Positions 8,340 through 20,531 are shown, counted from the stretch's first letter. The stretch: DNA of 64,000 bases from Pauljensenia sp902373545 (GCF_041432775.1 NZ_JAPWAG010000001.1:124001-188000); one strand, 5' to 3'. Numbers and translations: made by a program. The notes: a model not told the origin generated them from the letters alone.

Positions 8340-10351
8340 GGTGTGTCCTCCCTCGACGATGTTGCAAGCCTATCGCGGATCGTGGCTGCGAGGGCGGGTC
8401 CCACGCCCTTGACCTCGGCAATCTGCTCGGGTGTTGCCTCGCGCAGGCGCTTGACAGAGCCAAAATGCTTCAAGAGCGCGGCCTGTCGCGCGGGTCCAAG
8501 CCCCGGGATAGAGTCCAGGACCGAGCGGCGCTGGGCCTTGGAGCGGCGCTTGCGGTGCTTCGTGATCGCGAAACGGTGGGACTCATCGCGCAGGTACTGC
8601 AGCAGGTACAGGGCCTCGGAGGTACGCGGCAGGATGAGGGGGAAGTCGTCGCCGGGGATCCACACCTCCTCCAGGCGCTTGGCCAGGCCCACGACGGGCA
8701 CGTCCGCGCCCACCGCGTCCAGGGCTGCGCGCGCGGCATTGACCTGGGGCAGGCCGCCGTCCACGACGACCAGGTCGGGCCGGTAGGAGAAGCGCTTGGG
8801 TCGACCGGTCGACGCGTCAATGGGACCCGAGGCGTAGGCGATGCCGTCCTCATCCTCGCCCTCGATGCCCGCCTCCTCGGCGAGCAGGCGGGAGAAGCGC
8901 CGGGTCAACACCTCGTTCATGGCGCTCGTATCGTCGGGGGTGCCGGTCCCGTCCTCGCCGCGAATGTTGTACGTGCGATAGGCGTCCTTGCGAGGCATCC
9001 CGTCCTCGAAGACCACCATGGAGGCAACCTGATTCTCCCCACCCGTGTGCGAGACGTCGTAGCACTCGATGCGCAGGGGCGCGCCCGGCAGGTCGAGGTT
9101 TTCCGCAAGCTGCTCGAGCGCCTTCGAGCGCGCCGTAATGTCACCCGCGCGCTTCGTGCGGTGCAGGGCCAGGGCCTGGCGGGCGTTCTCCATGACCGTG
9201 TCCATCAGCTGCGCCTTGGGCCCGCGCCTGGGTACGTGCACCGACACGGAGGCGCCGCGCACCTCGCGCAGCCAGCGCTCAATCGTGTCCTCATCGTCAG
9301 GAGCCACAGAGACCAGCACCTCGCGCGGGATCGCTGACGTCGGCGTGTGGGCGACATCGTCCACGCTCACGGCCGCCACCTTGACCGCCTTCCCAGCCCC
9401 GGCCTCGTCCGGCGACGCCGAGGAGTACACCTGCTCCAGCAAACGCGCCATGAGCGCGGGCTCATCCGCCCCGTCCACGCGCTCAATCACCCAGCCGCGC
9501 GTTCCTCGGATGCGCCCGCCGCGCACGTGGAAGACGTGGACCGCCGCGTCCAAGTCGTCGCTCACCAGCGCGAACACGTCCGCATCCGCGCCATCGTCCA
9601 GCACGACCGCGTTACGCTCCAACACCGTGCGCAGCGCCTTGACGTCGTCGCGCAGCTTCGCCGCGCGCTCGAAGTTCAGCTCCGCCGACGCCTGGCGCAT
9701 CTGCTCCTCCAGGTCACGGATCACCGGGCCGGTGCGCCCCTCCATGAACTGGCACAGCCCCTCGGCGAGCTCGCGATGCTCCTCCATGGACATGCGACCC
9801 ACGCACGGCGCCGCACACTTGTCGATATAGCCGAGCAGGCAGGGGCGCCCCTGCGCCTTCGCGCGCTGGAACACGCCCGTCGAACACGAGCGCATCGGGA
9901 AGACGCGCAGCAGCTGATCGATCGTCTCGCGAATCGCCCACACCTGCGTGTACGGGCCGAAGTAGCGCGACCCCGCCCGCTTGCGCTCGCGGGTCACCTG
10001 CACGCGAGGGAAGCGCTCCCCCATCGACACCGCCAGGTAGGGGTAGGACTTGTCGTCCTTAAACATGACGTTGAAGCGCGGATTGAATTCCTTGATCCAC
10101 GTGAACTCCAGCGTGAGGGCCTCGACCTCGGAGCGCACGACCGTCCACTGGACGGCGCTCGCGGTCGTCACCATCTGCTGGGTGCGCGGGTGCAGGTTCG
10201 CCAGGTCCTGGAAGTAGTTGGTGAGGCGATTGCGCAGGTTCTTGGCCTTGCCGACGTAGATGACGCGGCCGGTCGGATCGGAGAATCGGTAGACGCCCGG
10301 CGAGGTCGGGATGTCTCCCGTGCGGGGTCGGTACGTCGAAGGATCTGCCAC
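8336..10351 (-). CDS. uvrC: Excinuclease ABC subunit C
   Basis: This roughly 671-residue endonuclease makes both incisions in nucleotide excision repair with UvrA and UvrB. Order: N-terminal GIY-YIG domain (PGVYRFSDPTGRVIYVGKAK), Cys-rich loop, UVR motif near 215, RNase H-like endonuclease with the YDVSHTGG motif, and C-terminal helix-hairpin-helix pair (SIPGLGPARQ, EVKGVGPAL). The GTG at 10351 begins VADPSTYRP, where actinobacterial UvrC proteins normally begin, but the adjacent GGGAG is too close to be a normal ribosome site, so the start is uncertain. Confidence 0.95.
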   Translation of the reverse strand: MADPSTYRPRTGDIPTSPGVYRFSDPTGRVIYVGKAKNLRNRLTNYFQDLANLHPRTQQMVTTASAVQWTVVRSEVEALTLEFTWIKEFNPRFNVMFKDDKSYPYLAVSMGERFPRVQVTRERKRAGSRYFGPYTQVWAIRETIDQLLRVFPMRSCSTGVFQRAKAQGRPCLLGYIDKCAAPCVGRMSMEEHRELAEGLCQFMEGRTGPVIRDLEEQMRQASAELNFERAAKLRDDVKALRTVLERNAVVLDDGADADVFALVSDDLDAAVHVFHVRGGRIRGTRGWVIERVDGADEPALMARLLEQVYSSASPDEAGAGKAVKVAAVSVDDVAHTPTSAIPREVLVSVAPDDEDTIERWLREVRGASVSVHVPRRGPKAQLMDTVMENARQALALHRTKRAGDITARSKALEQLAENLDLPGAPLRIECYDVSHTGGENQVASMVVFEDGMPRKDAYRTYNIRGEDGTGTPDDTSAMNEVLTRRFSRLLAEEAGIEGEDEDGIAYASGPIDASTGRPKRFSYRPDLVVVDGGLPQVNAARAALDAVGADVPVVGLAKRLEEVWIPGDDFPLILPRTSEALYLLQYLRDESHRFAITKHRKRRSKAQRRSVLDSIPGLGPARQAALLKHFGSVKRLREATPEQIAEVKGVGPALAATIRDRLATSSREDTP

Positions 10352-10465
10352 GCTCCCAGGGTACGAGGCCGTGGCACCGATCGCCGAACGCCCACCGCGC
10401 GCGTGCTCTATGTCATGAAACCTGTGAAGCATGAGACCACCGCACCCAGTGGCCATCTGTAGGCT

Positions 10466-10471
10466 TATACT
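10466..10471 (+). promoter_or_regulatory. Possible -10 element of the glnA promoter
   Basis: TATACT is the best -10 match in the 188-base spacer before glnA, about 70 bases upstream of the ATG. No good -35 hexamer is found 16-18 bases before it, so the site may need an activator or may not be the promoter. Confidence 0.3.
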
Positions 10472-10539
10472 GAACTTGGCCTTAAATTGACTAATTTTTG
10501 ACCAACGAGTAGAACCCACTCCCACGAAGAAGGACGTTC

Positions 10540-11964
10540 ATGTTCACCTCCAACCAAGAGGTCGCAGACTTTATCTCCGAACAGAACATTGAACTCGTCG
10601 ACGTACGCTTCTGCGACGTCCCCGGTGTTCAGCAGCACTTTACGATCCCCGTGAACGAATTCCTGGATACCGCTCTGTCGGACGGCCTCATGTTCGACGG
10701 TTCCTCGGTGCGCGGATTCACCGCTATCCACGAGTCCGACATGAAGCTCATCCCAGACATCTCCTCCGCGTTCGTGGACCCGTTCCGTGACCGCAAGACC
10801 CTGGTCGTCAACTTCTCGATCGTCGACCCCTTCACCGACGAGCCCTTCTCACGTGATCCGCGCCAGGTGGCCGCCAAGGCCGAGGCCTACCTGCGTTCAA
10901 CCGGCATCGCGGACCAGTGTTTCATCGGCGCCGAGGCAGAGTTCTACCTCTTCGACGACGTGCGCTACCAGGTGAGCCCCCACAACACCTTTTTCTCCGT
11001 GGACTCCCCCGAGGCCTACTGGAACACCGGCCGCGCTGAAGAAGGCGGCAACATGGGCTACAAGGTGCCCATCAAGGGCGGCTACTTCCCCGTCTCCCCT
11101 GCCGACAAGTACGCGGACGTGCGCGACGAGATGAGCCGCCTCCTCGAAGAGGTCGGCCTCATTATTGAGCGCGCCCACCACGAGGTCGGCTCGGGTGGCC
11201 AGCAGGAGATCAACTACCGCTTCGCGACGCTGCAGACCGCGGCCGACGACATGATGAAGTTCAAGTACGTCATCAAGAACTCGGCCCTAGACTTCGGCCA
11301 TTCCGCGACCTTCATGCCCAAGCCCCTCTTTGGCGACAACGGCTCGGGCATGCACACCCACATCTCGCTGTGGAAGAACGGCGAGCCCCTGTTCTACGAC
11401 GAGCGCGGCTACGGTTCGCTGTCCGACACGGCTCGCTGGTTCATCGGCGGTCTGCTCGAGCATGCCCCGGCGCTGCTGGCCTTCACGAACCCGTCGGTGA
11501 ACTCCTTCCGACGCCTGGTTCCCGGCTTCGAAGCCCCGATCAACCTCGTGTACTCGGCGCGCAACCGCTCCGCGTGCATCCGCATCCCCGTGACGGGCAC
11601 GTCGCCCAAGGCCAAGCGCGTGGAGTACCGCGTGCCGGACCCGAGCGCGAACCCCTACCTGGCGTTCTCCGCGTGCCTCATGGCGGGCATCGACGGCATC
11701 AAGCGCCGCATCGAACCGGCCGCGCCGATCGACAAGGACCTCTACGAGCTGCCGCCGGCCGAGTACCAGGACATCGCGAAGCTGCCGAGTTCCCTCGAGG
11801 CCGCCCTCGACGCGCTGCGCGAGGACCACGAGTTCCTCACCGAGGGCGACGTCTTCACGCAGGACCTCATCGACACGTGGCTGGAGTACAAGGAGACCAA
11901 CGAGGTCGCCCCGATGCGCGCCTACCCGCATCCCTACGAGTACCAGATGTACTACGATCTGTGA
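10540..11964 (+). CDS. glnA: Glutamine synthetase type I
   Basis: This 474-residue enzyme condenses ammonia and glutamate using ATP and forms a dodecamer. It shows the DGSS motif near residue 53, the NLVYSARNRSACIRIP active-site segment, and DLYELPPAE near residue 400, which contains the tyrosine adenylylated in the beta subtype; control by GlnE is therefore likely. The ATG at 10540 follows AGAAGGACG. It is monocistronic, with its own upstream spacer and a strong terminator after the stop. Confidence 0.97.
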   Translation: MFTSNQEVADFISEQNIELVDVRFCDVPGVQQHFTIPVNEFLDTALSDGLMFDGSSVRGFTAIHESDMKLIPDISSAFVDPFRDRKTLVVNFSIVDPFTDEPFSRDPRQVAAKAEAYLRSTGIADQCFIGAEAEFYLFDDVRYQVSPHNTFFSVDSPEAYWNTGRAEEGGNMGYKVPIKGGYFPVSPADKYADVRDEMSRLLEEVGLIIERAHHEVGSGGQQEINYRFATLQTAADDMMKFKYVIKNSALDFGHSATFMPKPLFGDNGSGMHTHISLWKNGEPLFYDERGYGSLSDTARWFIGGLLEHAPALLAFTNPSVNSFRRLVPGFEAPINLVYSARNRSACIRIPVTGTSPKAKRVEYRVPDPSANPYLAFSACLMAGIDGIKRRIEPAAPIDKDLYELPPAEYQDIAKLPSSLEAALDALREDHEFLTEGDVFTQDLIDTWLEYKETNEVAPMRAYPHPYEYQMYYDL

Positions 11965-11981
11965 TCTAATCGTCACTCAGT

Positions 11982-12011
11982 GGCCCCCACCCCGATTATG
12001 GGGCGGGGGCC
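11982..12011 (+). terminator. Terminator of glnA
   Basis: A 12-bp GC-rich stem with one mismatch (11982-11993 with 12000-12011) and a six-base loop lies 17 bases after the glnA stop. There is no clear T run, so the call depends on position and stem strength. Confidence 0.6.
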
Positions 12012-12079
12012 GCGCCACAACCAGTAGACTCACATCGAACCTGTTGTTCAGTCTTTGAACCGACATCCCGGAGGACACG

Positions 12080-13945
12080 ATGAAGCGCATGCGTGATGGC
12101 TCGTACACGATTAAGCCAACTTACAAGGTCGGCGAACACGACATCGTTCCAGACATGCTGGCCAAGCGCGCGCTCCTGCACCCCGACCAGGTGGCGGTCG
12201 AGCAGCGCTCCTCCGTCGGTTCCACGCGCTCCCTGACCACTTCTGAGCTCCAGCGTCAGGTCGAGTACACCGCCTGCGGCCTTATCGGCCTGGGCGTGCA
12301 GGCCGGTGACGCGGTCGCGATCCTGGCCCCGACCTCGTACGAGTGGCTCCTGCTCGACCTCGCACTCCTGTCCATCGGCGCGATCACCGTCCCGATCTAC
12401 GAGTCCGACTCTGCGGCCCAGATCGAGCACATCCTCACCGACGCGCACGTGACCCGCGTCTTCACGGCCACCACCCAGCAGGCCGAGCTTGTCCATTCGG
12501 TGGCCCCCGAGTACACCGTGTCGGTCGATTCCTTCGACCGCGGCGCCCAGCGCCTGATCGCCCGCGCGGCCACCGGCATCACCATTGAGAACGTCGAGCA
12601 GCGCCGCGCGGCCATCTCCTCCTCGGACATCGCCACCATCATCTACACCTCCGGAACGACCGGAAACCCGAAGGGTGTGGCCCTCACACACGCGAACTTC
12701 GTGGCCACCGCGGAGGGTGCCCGCCAGGTCCTCGGTGACGTCATCGACTCCCCCGAGACCCGCCTGCTCCTCTTCCTGCCGGTCGCCCACGTGCTCGCGC
12801 GCCTCGTCATGCACGTGATCCTGTCGGGCCAGGGCGTCCTCGGCTTCTCCCCCAACATCAAGAACCTGCTGCCAGATATCAAGGCTTTCAAGCCCTCCGT
12901 GCTCCTCGTCGTGCCGCGCGTCCTGGAGAAGGTTTACAACGCGGCCTCCTCCAAGGCGGGCGGCGGCATCAAGGGGCGCATGTTCGCGTGGAGCGCCAAG
13001 CAGGCCCGCGCCTATTCTCTCGCTTCGGAGAAGACGTTTGGCCCAGGTCCCTTCAAGAAAATCCGCCACGGCATCGCCGACGCGCTCGTCTTGAAGAAGA
13101 TCCGCTCGATCCTCGGCCCTAACCTGCGCTACATCGTCTCCGGCGGCGCCCCTCTGGCCACCGATCTTGCCCACTTCTACGCGGGCATGGGTATCACGCT
13201 GATCCAGGGCTACGGCCTGAGTGAGACGACCGGCCCGATCGCTGTCCAGCACATCGGCAAGAACCCCGTCGGCGGCGTTGGCCTGCCCCTGCCCGGTAAC
13301 TTCATCAAGATCGCCAAGGACGGCGAAATCCTCGTGCGTGGCCAGTCCGTCATGCCCGGCTACTACCACCTGCCCGAGCAGACCGCCGAGGTTATGCCCG
13401 ACGGCAAGTGGTTCCACACGGGTGACCTGGGTTCGATCGACCGCAAGGGCCAGCTGACCATCACGGGCCGCAAGAAGGAACTCATCGTGACGGCGGGCGG
13501 CAAGAACGTCTCCCCCGAGGTCCTCGAGGATTCTCTGGCCACTCATCCCCTCATCGCCAACGTCATCGTGGTGGGCGACCAGCGCCCCTACGTCGGCGCC
13601 CTCTTCACCCTCGACGCCGACATGCTGCCCGACTGGCTGGCCAAGCACGGCCTGCCGCAGTGCTCGCCCACCGAGGCCGCCGAGCTGCCGGCGGTCCGCG
13701 AGTCCCTAGAGAAGGCCGTTGAGCGCGCCAACAAGGCCGTCTCCCGCGCCGAATCGATCCGCAAGTTCCGCATCATCGACGCTACCTTCACCGTTGAAAA
13801 CGGCTACGTCACACCGTCGATGAAGCTGCGCCGCCGCAAGGTGCTGGCCGACTACGCCTACGAGGTCGACGCCCTCTACGGCGGCCCAGTCTCCGCGCAG
13901 CCTGCGAAGAAGCGTGGCTTCTTCGCTCGCTTCACAAAGAACTGA
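12080..13945 (+). CDS. Long-chain fatty acyl-CoA synthetase (AMP-forming), copy 1
   Basis: This 621-residue adenylate-forming ligase activates long-chain fatty acids to acyl-CoA. It has the ATP motif IIYTSGTTGNPKG near residue 188, the YGLSETTGP motif near 380, and the GRKKELIVTAGGKNVSP hinge and lysine region near 465. It resembles the FadD15/Faa1 group. GGAGGACACG precedes the ATG at 12080. A close paralogue follows 44 bases downstream in the same direction, with nearly identical core motifs, so the pair arose by tandem duplication. Confidence 0.93.
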   Translation: MKRMRDGSYTIKPTYKVGEHDIVPDMLAKRALLHPDQVAVEQRSSVGSTRSLTTSELQRQVEYTACGLIGLGVQAGDAVAILAPTSYEWLLLDLALLSIGAITVPIYESDSAAQIEHILTDAHVTRVFTATTQQAELVHSVAPEYTVSVDSFDRGAQRLIARAATGITIENVEQRRAAISSSDIATIIYTSGTTGNPKGVALTHANFVATAEGARQVLGDVIDSPETRLLLFLPVAHVLARLVMHVILSGQGVLGFSPNIKNLLPDIKAFKPSVLLVVPRVLEKVYNAASSKAGGGIKGRMFAWSAKQARAYSLASEKTFGPGPFKKIRHGIADALVLKKIRSILGPNLRYIVSGGAPLATDLAHFYAGMGITLIQGYGLSETTGPIAVQHIGKNPVGGVGLPLPGNFIKIAKDGEILVRGQSVMPGYYHLPEQTAEVMPDGKWFHTGDLGSIDRKGQLTITGRKKELIVTAGGKNVSPEVLEDSLATHPLIANVIVVGDQRPYVGALFTLDADMLPDWLAKHGLPQCSPTEAAELPAVRESLEKAVERANKAVSRAESIRKFRIIDATFTVENGYVTPSMKLRRRKVLADYAYEVDALYGGPVSAQPAKKRGFFARFTKN

Positions 13946-13989
13946 TCCCCCACACAAGCGGCATACATTCACCCCACGAAAGGACCGCA

Positions 13990-15915
13990 ATGACGGTACG
14001 TAGGCTCGCCGATGGCTCATGGGAGTCGATTGCGACGCGAGAAGCCACCGAGGATATGAACCTCCCGAAGATGCTGCACCAGCGCGTGGAGCGCCACCCC
14101 GGCCAGTTCGCGATCGAGCGTCGCTCGAACGTGGGTGCCTGGCGCAAGGTGACGATGGAGAGCTTCCTGGCGGAAGTGGATTCCATCGCGCGCGGCCTCA
14201 TCGGCATCGGCCTCGAGCCGGGTGACCACCTCGCGATTTTGGCTCCCACCTCCTACGAGTGGGCCCTCATTGACGTGGCTACCTTGTCCTGCGGTGCGAT
14301 CACCGTGCCGATCTACGAGACGGACTCGGCCCAGCAGATCGCGCACATCCTGGCCGACGCAGACGTGCGCATCGTCATCACGGCGACCACGCAGCAGGCC
14401 GAGCTGGTGGAGTCCGTGCGCACGGAGGGGGTCCGCTATGTCTTCTCCCTTGATCGGGGTGCCGAGCGTGTCCTGACGAGTGCCGCGCGGGGCGTGAGCG
14501 TCGAACAGGTGCGCGCGCGTACCAACGCCGTGACGCTCAGCGACGAGGCGACGATCATCTACACGTCGGGCACGACCGGCATGCCCAAGGGTGTGGTCCT
14601 CACGCACGGGAACTTTATTTCACCGATGCTGCAGGCTTACGACTTCCTGCCCGTCCTCATCAACGACCCGAAGTCGCGCTCCCTGCTCTTCCTGCCGGTC
14701 GCCCACGTGCTCGCGCGATTCGTCATGTACTGCCTGCTCGCAGGCCAGGGCATCACCGCGTTCTCTCCGGACACCCGCAACCTGGTCGACGACATCGCGA
14801 CGTTCAAGCCGACGATGCTCCTTGTTGTTCCGCGCGTCATGGAGAAGGTCTACAACGCGGCCGCTGCTAAGGCGGGCGGCGGCATGAAGGGCCGTATGTT
14901 CGCGTGGGCCGCCAAGCAGGCGCGTGCCCTGTCCAAGGCCACCGCCTACGTGGATTCTCCTCTGCCCGAGTCGGCGGTCGCCGGACCCGGTCCGGACACG
15001 ACGCCCATCCCGGATGCCTCGGCAATGCCCTCCCCCGGTCCTTCTGCTGCCCTCAAGCTGCGCGGTCGCATCGCGGATGCCCTTGTTCTGTCGAAGGTAC
15101 GGGCGATCCTCGGCCCGAACCTGCACACAATCATCTCGGGCGGCGCTCCCCTGGCTCTCGACCTGGCGAACTTCTATCGTGGCCTGGGCATCACCCTCCT
15201 GCAGGGCTACGGCCTGTCCGAGACGACCGGTCCGATCTCCGTGGAGACGCCACAGGATTTCCCTCCGGACTCGGTAGGCTTCCCCTGGCCGGGCAACCAG
15301 ATGATGATCGCCCCTGACGGCGAGCTCCTCGTGCGCGGCATCTCCGTGTCGAAGGGATACCATAACCTGCCCGAGGCCACGGCTGAGGCCTTCGTCGACG
15401 GCTGGTTCAAGACGGGTGACCTCGCCTCCATCGACGACCGTGGCCACCTGCGCATCACGGGACGCAAGAAAGAACTCATCGTCACCGCGGGCGGTAAGAA
15501 CGTGTCCCCCGAGATCCTCGAAGAGTCCCTCTCGACGCACCCACTCATCGCGAACATCATCGTCGTCGGTGACAACCGCCCCTACATCGGCGCGCTCATC
15601 GCGCTGGACACGGAGATGCTGCCTGAGTGGCTGGCCACTCACGGTCTGCCCGTCGTGGACGCGGCACAGGCGGCGAACCTGCCCGAGGTGCGTGAGTCCT
15701 TGGAGAAGGCAATCGCCCGCGCCAACAAGGCGGTGTCGCGAGCCGAGTCGATCCGCCGTTACCGCATCGTCAATGCGGCCTTCACCGTGGAGAACGGCTA
15801 CATGACGCCCTCCCTCAAGCTCAAGCGCCGCCGCGTCCTAGCCGACTACGCCGACGAGGTCGATGCCCTGTACGCGTCGGGCGAGGCCGCGAAGACCCAG
15901 AAGAACCAGGAGTAG
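13990..15915 (+). CDS. Long-chain fatty acyl-CoA synthetase (AMP-forming), copy 2
   Basis: This 641-residue paralogue of the preceding gene carries IIYTSGTTGMPKG near residue 191, YGLSETTGP, and the same GRKKELIVTAGGKNVSP hinge. It differs by a proline- and alanine-rich insertion of about 25 residues around positions 320-345, between the KAGGGMKGRMF segment and KLRGRIADALVLSK. AAAGGACCGCA precedes the ATG. The two copies probably form one transcription unit ending at the hairpin after 15953. Divergence in the insertion may reflect different substrate range or localisation, which the sequence cannot settle. Confidence 0.92.
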   Translation: MTVRRLADGSWESIATREATEDMNLPKMLHQRVERHPGQFAIERRSNVGAWRKVTMESFLAEVDSIARGLIGIGLEPGDHLAILAPTSYEWALIDVATLSCGAITVPIYETDSAQQIAHILADADVRIVITATTQQAELVESVRTEGVRYVFSLDRGAERVLTSAARGVSVEQVRARTNAVTLSDEATIIYTSGTTGMPKGVVLTHGNFISPMLQAYDFLPVLINDPKSRSLLFLPVAHVLARFVMYCLLAGQGITAFSPDTRNLVDDIATFKPTMLLVVPRVMEKVYNAAAAKAGGGMKGRMFAWAAKQARALSKATAYVDSPLPESAVAGPGPDTTPIPDASAMPSPGPSAALKLRGRIADALVLSKVRAILGPNLHTIISGGAPLALDLANFYRGLGITLLQGYGLSETTGPISVETPQDFPPDSVGFPWPGNQMMIAPDGELLVRGISVSKGYHNLPEATAEAFVDGWFKTGDLASIDDRGHLRITGRKKELIVTAGGKNVSPEILEESLSTHPLIANIIVVGDNRPYIGALIALDTEMLPEWLATHGLPVVDAAQAANLPEVRESLEKAIARANKAVSRAESIRRYRIVNAAFTVENGYMTPSLKLKRRRVLADYADEVDALYASGEAAKTQKNQE

Positions 15916-15952
15916 CCCGGCCGCCCGCCCGGGAGCACCCACTGTGCGACTC

Positions 15953-15994
15953 GGCCCCGGCCTCGTCACTATGAACGAGGTCGGGGCGAATTTT
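15953..15994 (+). terminator. Terminator after the acyl-CoA synthetase pair
   Basis: A 13-bp stem with one G-U pair (15954-15966 with 15975-15987) is followed by GAATTTTAT. An almost identical hairpin in inverted orientation lies at 17055-17088, so the low-GC segment between them is bracketed by inverted copies. Confidence 0.8.
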
Positions 15995-16109
15995 ATGGCT
16001 AGCCAACTAGCACGAACTGTTCCTATCGTAACGACGGCAGCGGTACGCACGAGGAGTTGGAAGATCCGACCAACTCTCCACGGAATACAATCAGTAAGCT
16101 GCTCGACAG
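15988..16109. other. Non-coding flank of the low-GC segment
   Basis: This stretch between the synthetase terminator and the membrane-protein stop has lower GC than its neighbours. No coding region, RNA or repeat is recognisable in it. Confidence 0.5.
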
Positions 16110-16652
16110 CTAGTAATTCCGTCGCCGGTAGACCACAAACGTGAAAATCCAAGCACCTACCATGACCAAAATGAATGCAGTAACCCACTGCATCCCGGGA
16201 GTCAGCCGCCAAAACCACAACACCGGAATTGTCACGAGTTGGATACAAGCAACGAGCGCTACACACGAGGACAACAACGGCTCTTTTTCGTACATACAGT
16301 AAGCAACGAATCCCATCGACACTGCCGCAACAACCAGGGGCACCCAGAAAGTACTACCCAGTACCGCTGCAACAGATCGTGCCGATAGCGCAACACAAAT
16401 TACAAGTGTGAAATTTAGCGCGGTACGCCACGTCACGTGCTCTTTCAACAACCTTTCCCAAGGCGAACTCGTACCAACATTGTCGCCCCAATCGACCACC
16501 CTGGACGACACACAGTCAGAAGTACTAGTCGAATGAGGGGATGAACTATCCCTGAACGCGCAGACGAGGAACGCAACGAGCAGGAGCACGAAGACTGCGG
16601 ACCGAGAAATGACATGCGTTCCACTAATGGCGGAGTAACTTTGCGAAATCAT
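16110..16652 (-). CDS. Orphan integral membrane protein of unknown function
   Basis: This 180-residue protein is not recognised. It has about five hydrophobic segments: one N-terminal (about residues 16-32), then a polar stretch rich in Ser and Thr (33-75), then four more ending with MQWVTAFILVMVGAWIFTFVVY and a basic RRRNY tail. The ATG at 16652 was preferred over a longer frame because a weak AAAGAG lies before it. Base composition is clearly lower in GC than the surroundings and codon use is atypical, as expected for recently acquired DNA. A short stem followed by TCTTTTCTTC lies in its leader. Confidence 0.6.
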   Translation of the reverse strand: MISQSYSAISGTHVISRSAVFVLLLVAFLVCAFRDSSSPHSTSTSDCVSSRVVDWGDNVGTSSPWERLLKEHVTWRTALNFTLVICVALSARSVAAVLGSTFWVPLVVAAVSMGFVAYCMYEKEPLLSSCVALVACIQLVTIPVLWFWRLTPGMQWVTAFILVMVGAWIFTFVVYRRRNY

Positions 16653-16665
16653 GTGACTCTTTCTA

Positions 16666-16694
16666 TGAAGAAAAGAGGCGAACGGATGTTCGCC
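16666..16694 (-). other. Terminator-like hairpin in the leader of the orphan membrane protein
   Basis: A 7-bp stem (677-683 with 688-694 of this kilobase) is followed on the minus strand by a pyrimidine run with four T residues, about 15 bases before the ATG at 16652. It could attenuate expression or end an upstream transcript. Confidence 0.4.
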
Positions 16695-17054
16695 ATCTCT
16701 CCCAGAGTACAATTTTCACCAAGAGTCAAGCACCGAAGCTCTCGGCGTGTCACATCTTCACAATCACTTTCAGCATGAGCCGCATCACGTTCTATATCCA
16801 CAGTTAACACCTTTGACACTCCTGAATCGGACTACATCAAATAAGCGCCAGTCCGAGTCGGACTCGGCATATTTTCGTTACGATCTAAGAAGTTAAAAGA
16901 CTTAGGATGGTGCCACAAACAGAACTTTAGACTTTTGACAGCATGTGAACATGACATCAACTGCATGACTACATCCACATTAGACACCACCGCCTCACTA
17001 CTGCTAGCTGCTCACCACATACAAAGAAACTACAAGTTTTTATGGGGAAAGATC
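16695..17054. other. Low-GC intergenic region without a supported gene
   Basis: Roughly 40-48% GC by eye compared with about 65% around it. It holds a perfect 15-base palindrome (16850-16864, AGTCCGAGTCGGACT) and scattered AT-rich stretches but no frame with codon use or a ribosome site that supports a gene. It belongs to the segment bracketed by the inverted hairpins. Confidence 0.5.
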
Positions 17055-17088
17055 GGCCCCGACCTCGTTCATCGACGAGGTCGGGGCC
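17055..17088 (-). terminator. Terminator after uvrA and the small membrane protein
   Basis: A perfect 14-bp stem (17055-17068 with 17075-17088) follows the 17110 stop on the minus strand and continues into CGATCTTTCCCC. It is a near copy, inverted, of the hairpin at 15953-15987. Confidence 0.75.
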
Positions 17089-17109
17089 GAGTCGCGCGCG
17101 AGGACTCCC

Positions 17110-17604
17110 CTAGTCGGCGGTGTTGCGTCCCACGACGAAGGCACCGAACAACGCGAGAAGGACCGCCACGCCCATGACGGGCAGCGGAATCCAGAACAGC
17201 GTGCGCCGGGTAATCTCCAGAGCGGCCGAGACGAGAATACCGACAAGCAGGAGGGTGTGGAAGGCGCGAGACCACAGGAAGCCATCGCCGTCGCCGCTCC
17301 ACAGCATAAACAGCGACATGATCACGCATACAGCGACGACCGCATAGATCGCGATGACCGTGCCCAGCTGCCACACGTGACGGGCCTCCGCCTGGCCGAG
17401 CACACACAGGCTCAGGTTGCCCAGGCCAGCGACAAACCCGCAAGACAAGCCGTAGACGCGGCTGCGCCCAGCCGAGCGGGCCGCGAGCGCCTTAAGCGTG
17501 AGAGAGCCGGCCACGACCATGAGGGCAATCACCAGCAAGTGAACCCAGGAGGGCCAGTAGTAGGCGAAGCCGTACAAACCGTAAGCGGGGAGCATGAGGC
17601 TCAT
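17110..17604 (-). CDS. Small integral membrane protein coupled to uvrA
   Basis: This 164-residue protein is not assigned to a known family. Five hydrophobic segments fill most of its length (around residues 18-38, 50-70, 80-102, 114-132 and 138-160), with few charged residues in between. An AGGA ribosome site overlaps the uvrA stop, and only 11 bases separate the genes, so it is cotranscribed with uvrA. Base composition is normal for the window, unlike the 16110 gene. The last segment (RRTLFWIPLPV) faintly resembles STFWVPLVV in that neighbour, too little to claim relationship. Confidence 0.7.
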   Translation of the reverse strand: MSLMLPAYGLYGFAYYWPSWVHLLVIALMVVAGSLTLKALAARSAGRSRVYGLSCGFVAGLGNLSLCVLGQAEARHVWQLGTVIAIYAVVAVCVIMSLFMLWSGDGDGFLWSRAFHTLLLVGILVSAALEITRRTLFWIPLPVMGVAVLLALFGAFVVGRNTAD

Positions 17605-17615
17605 CCTAGCGGTTC

Positions 17616-20480
<2,865 letters not shown>

Positions 20481-20531
20481 CCTTTGATCCTATCCGTCCC
20501 CTAGGCAAAATCGCGGATCAGGGCTAGTGTT

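Noticed and set aside
16793..16803. DnaA-box-like TATATCCACAG
   Set aside because: A single imperfect box with no cluster, no dnaA or dnaN and no AT-rich unwinding element nearby.
16935..17177. Rightward 80-codon frame across the low-GC segment
   Set aside because: It crosses the terminator hairpin at 17055-17088, has no ribosome site and loses sensible composition at its end.
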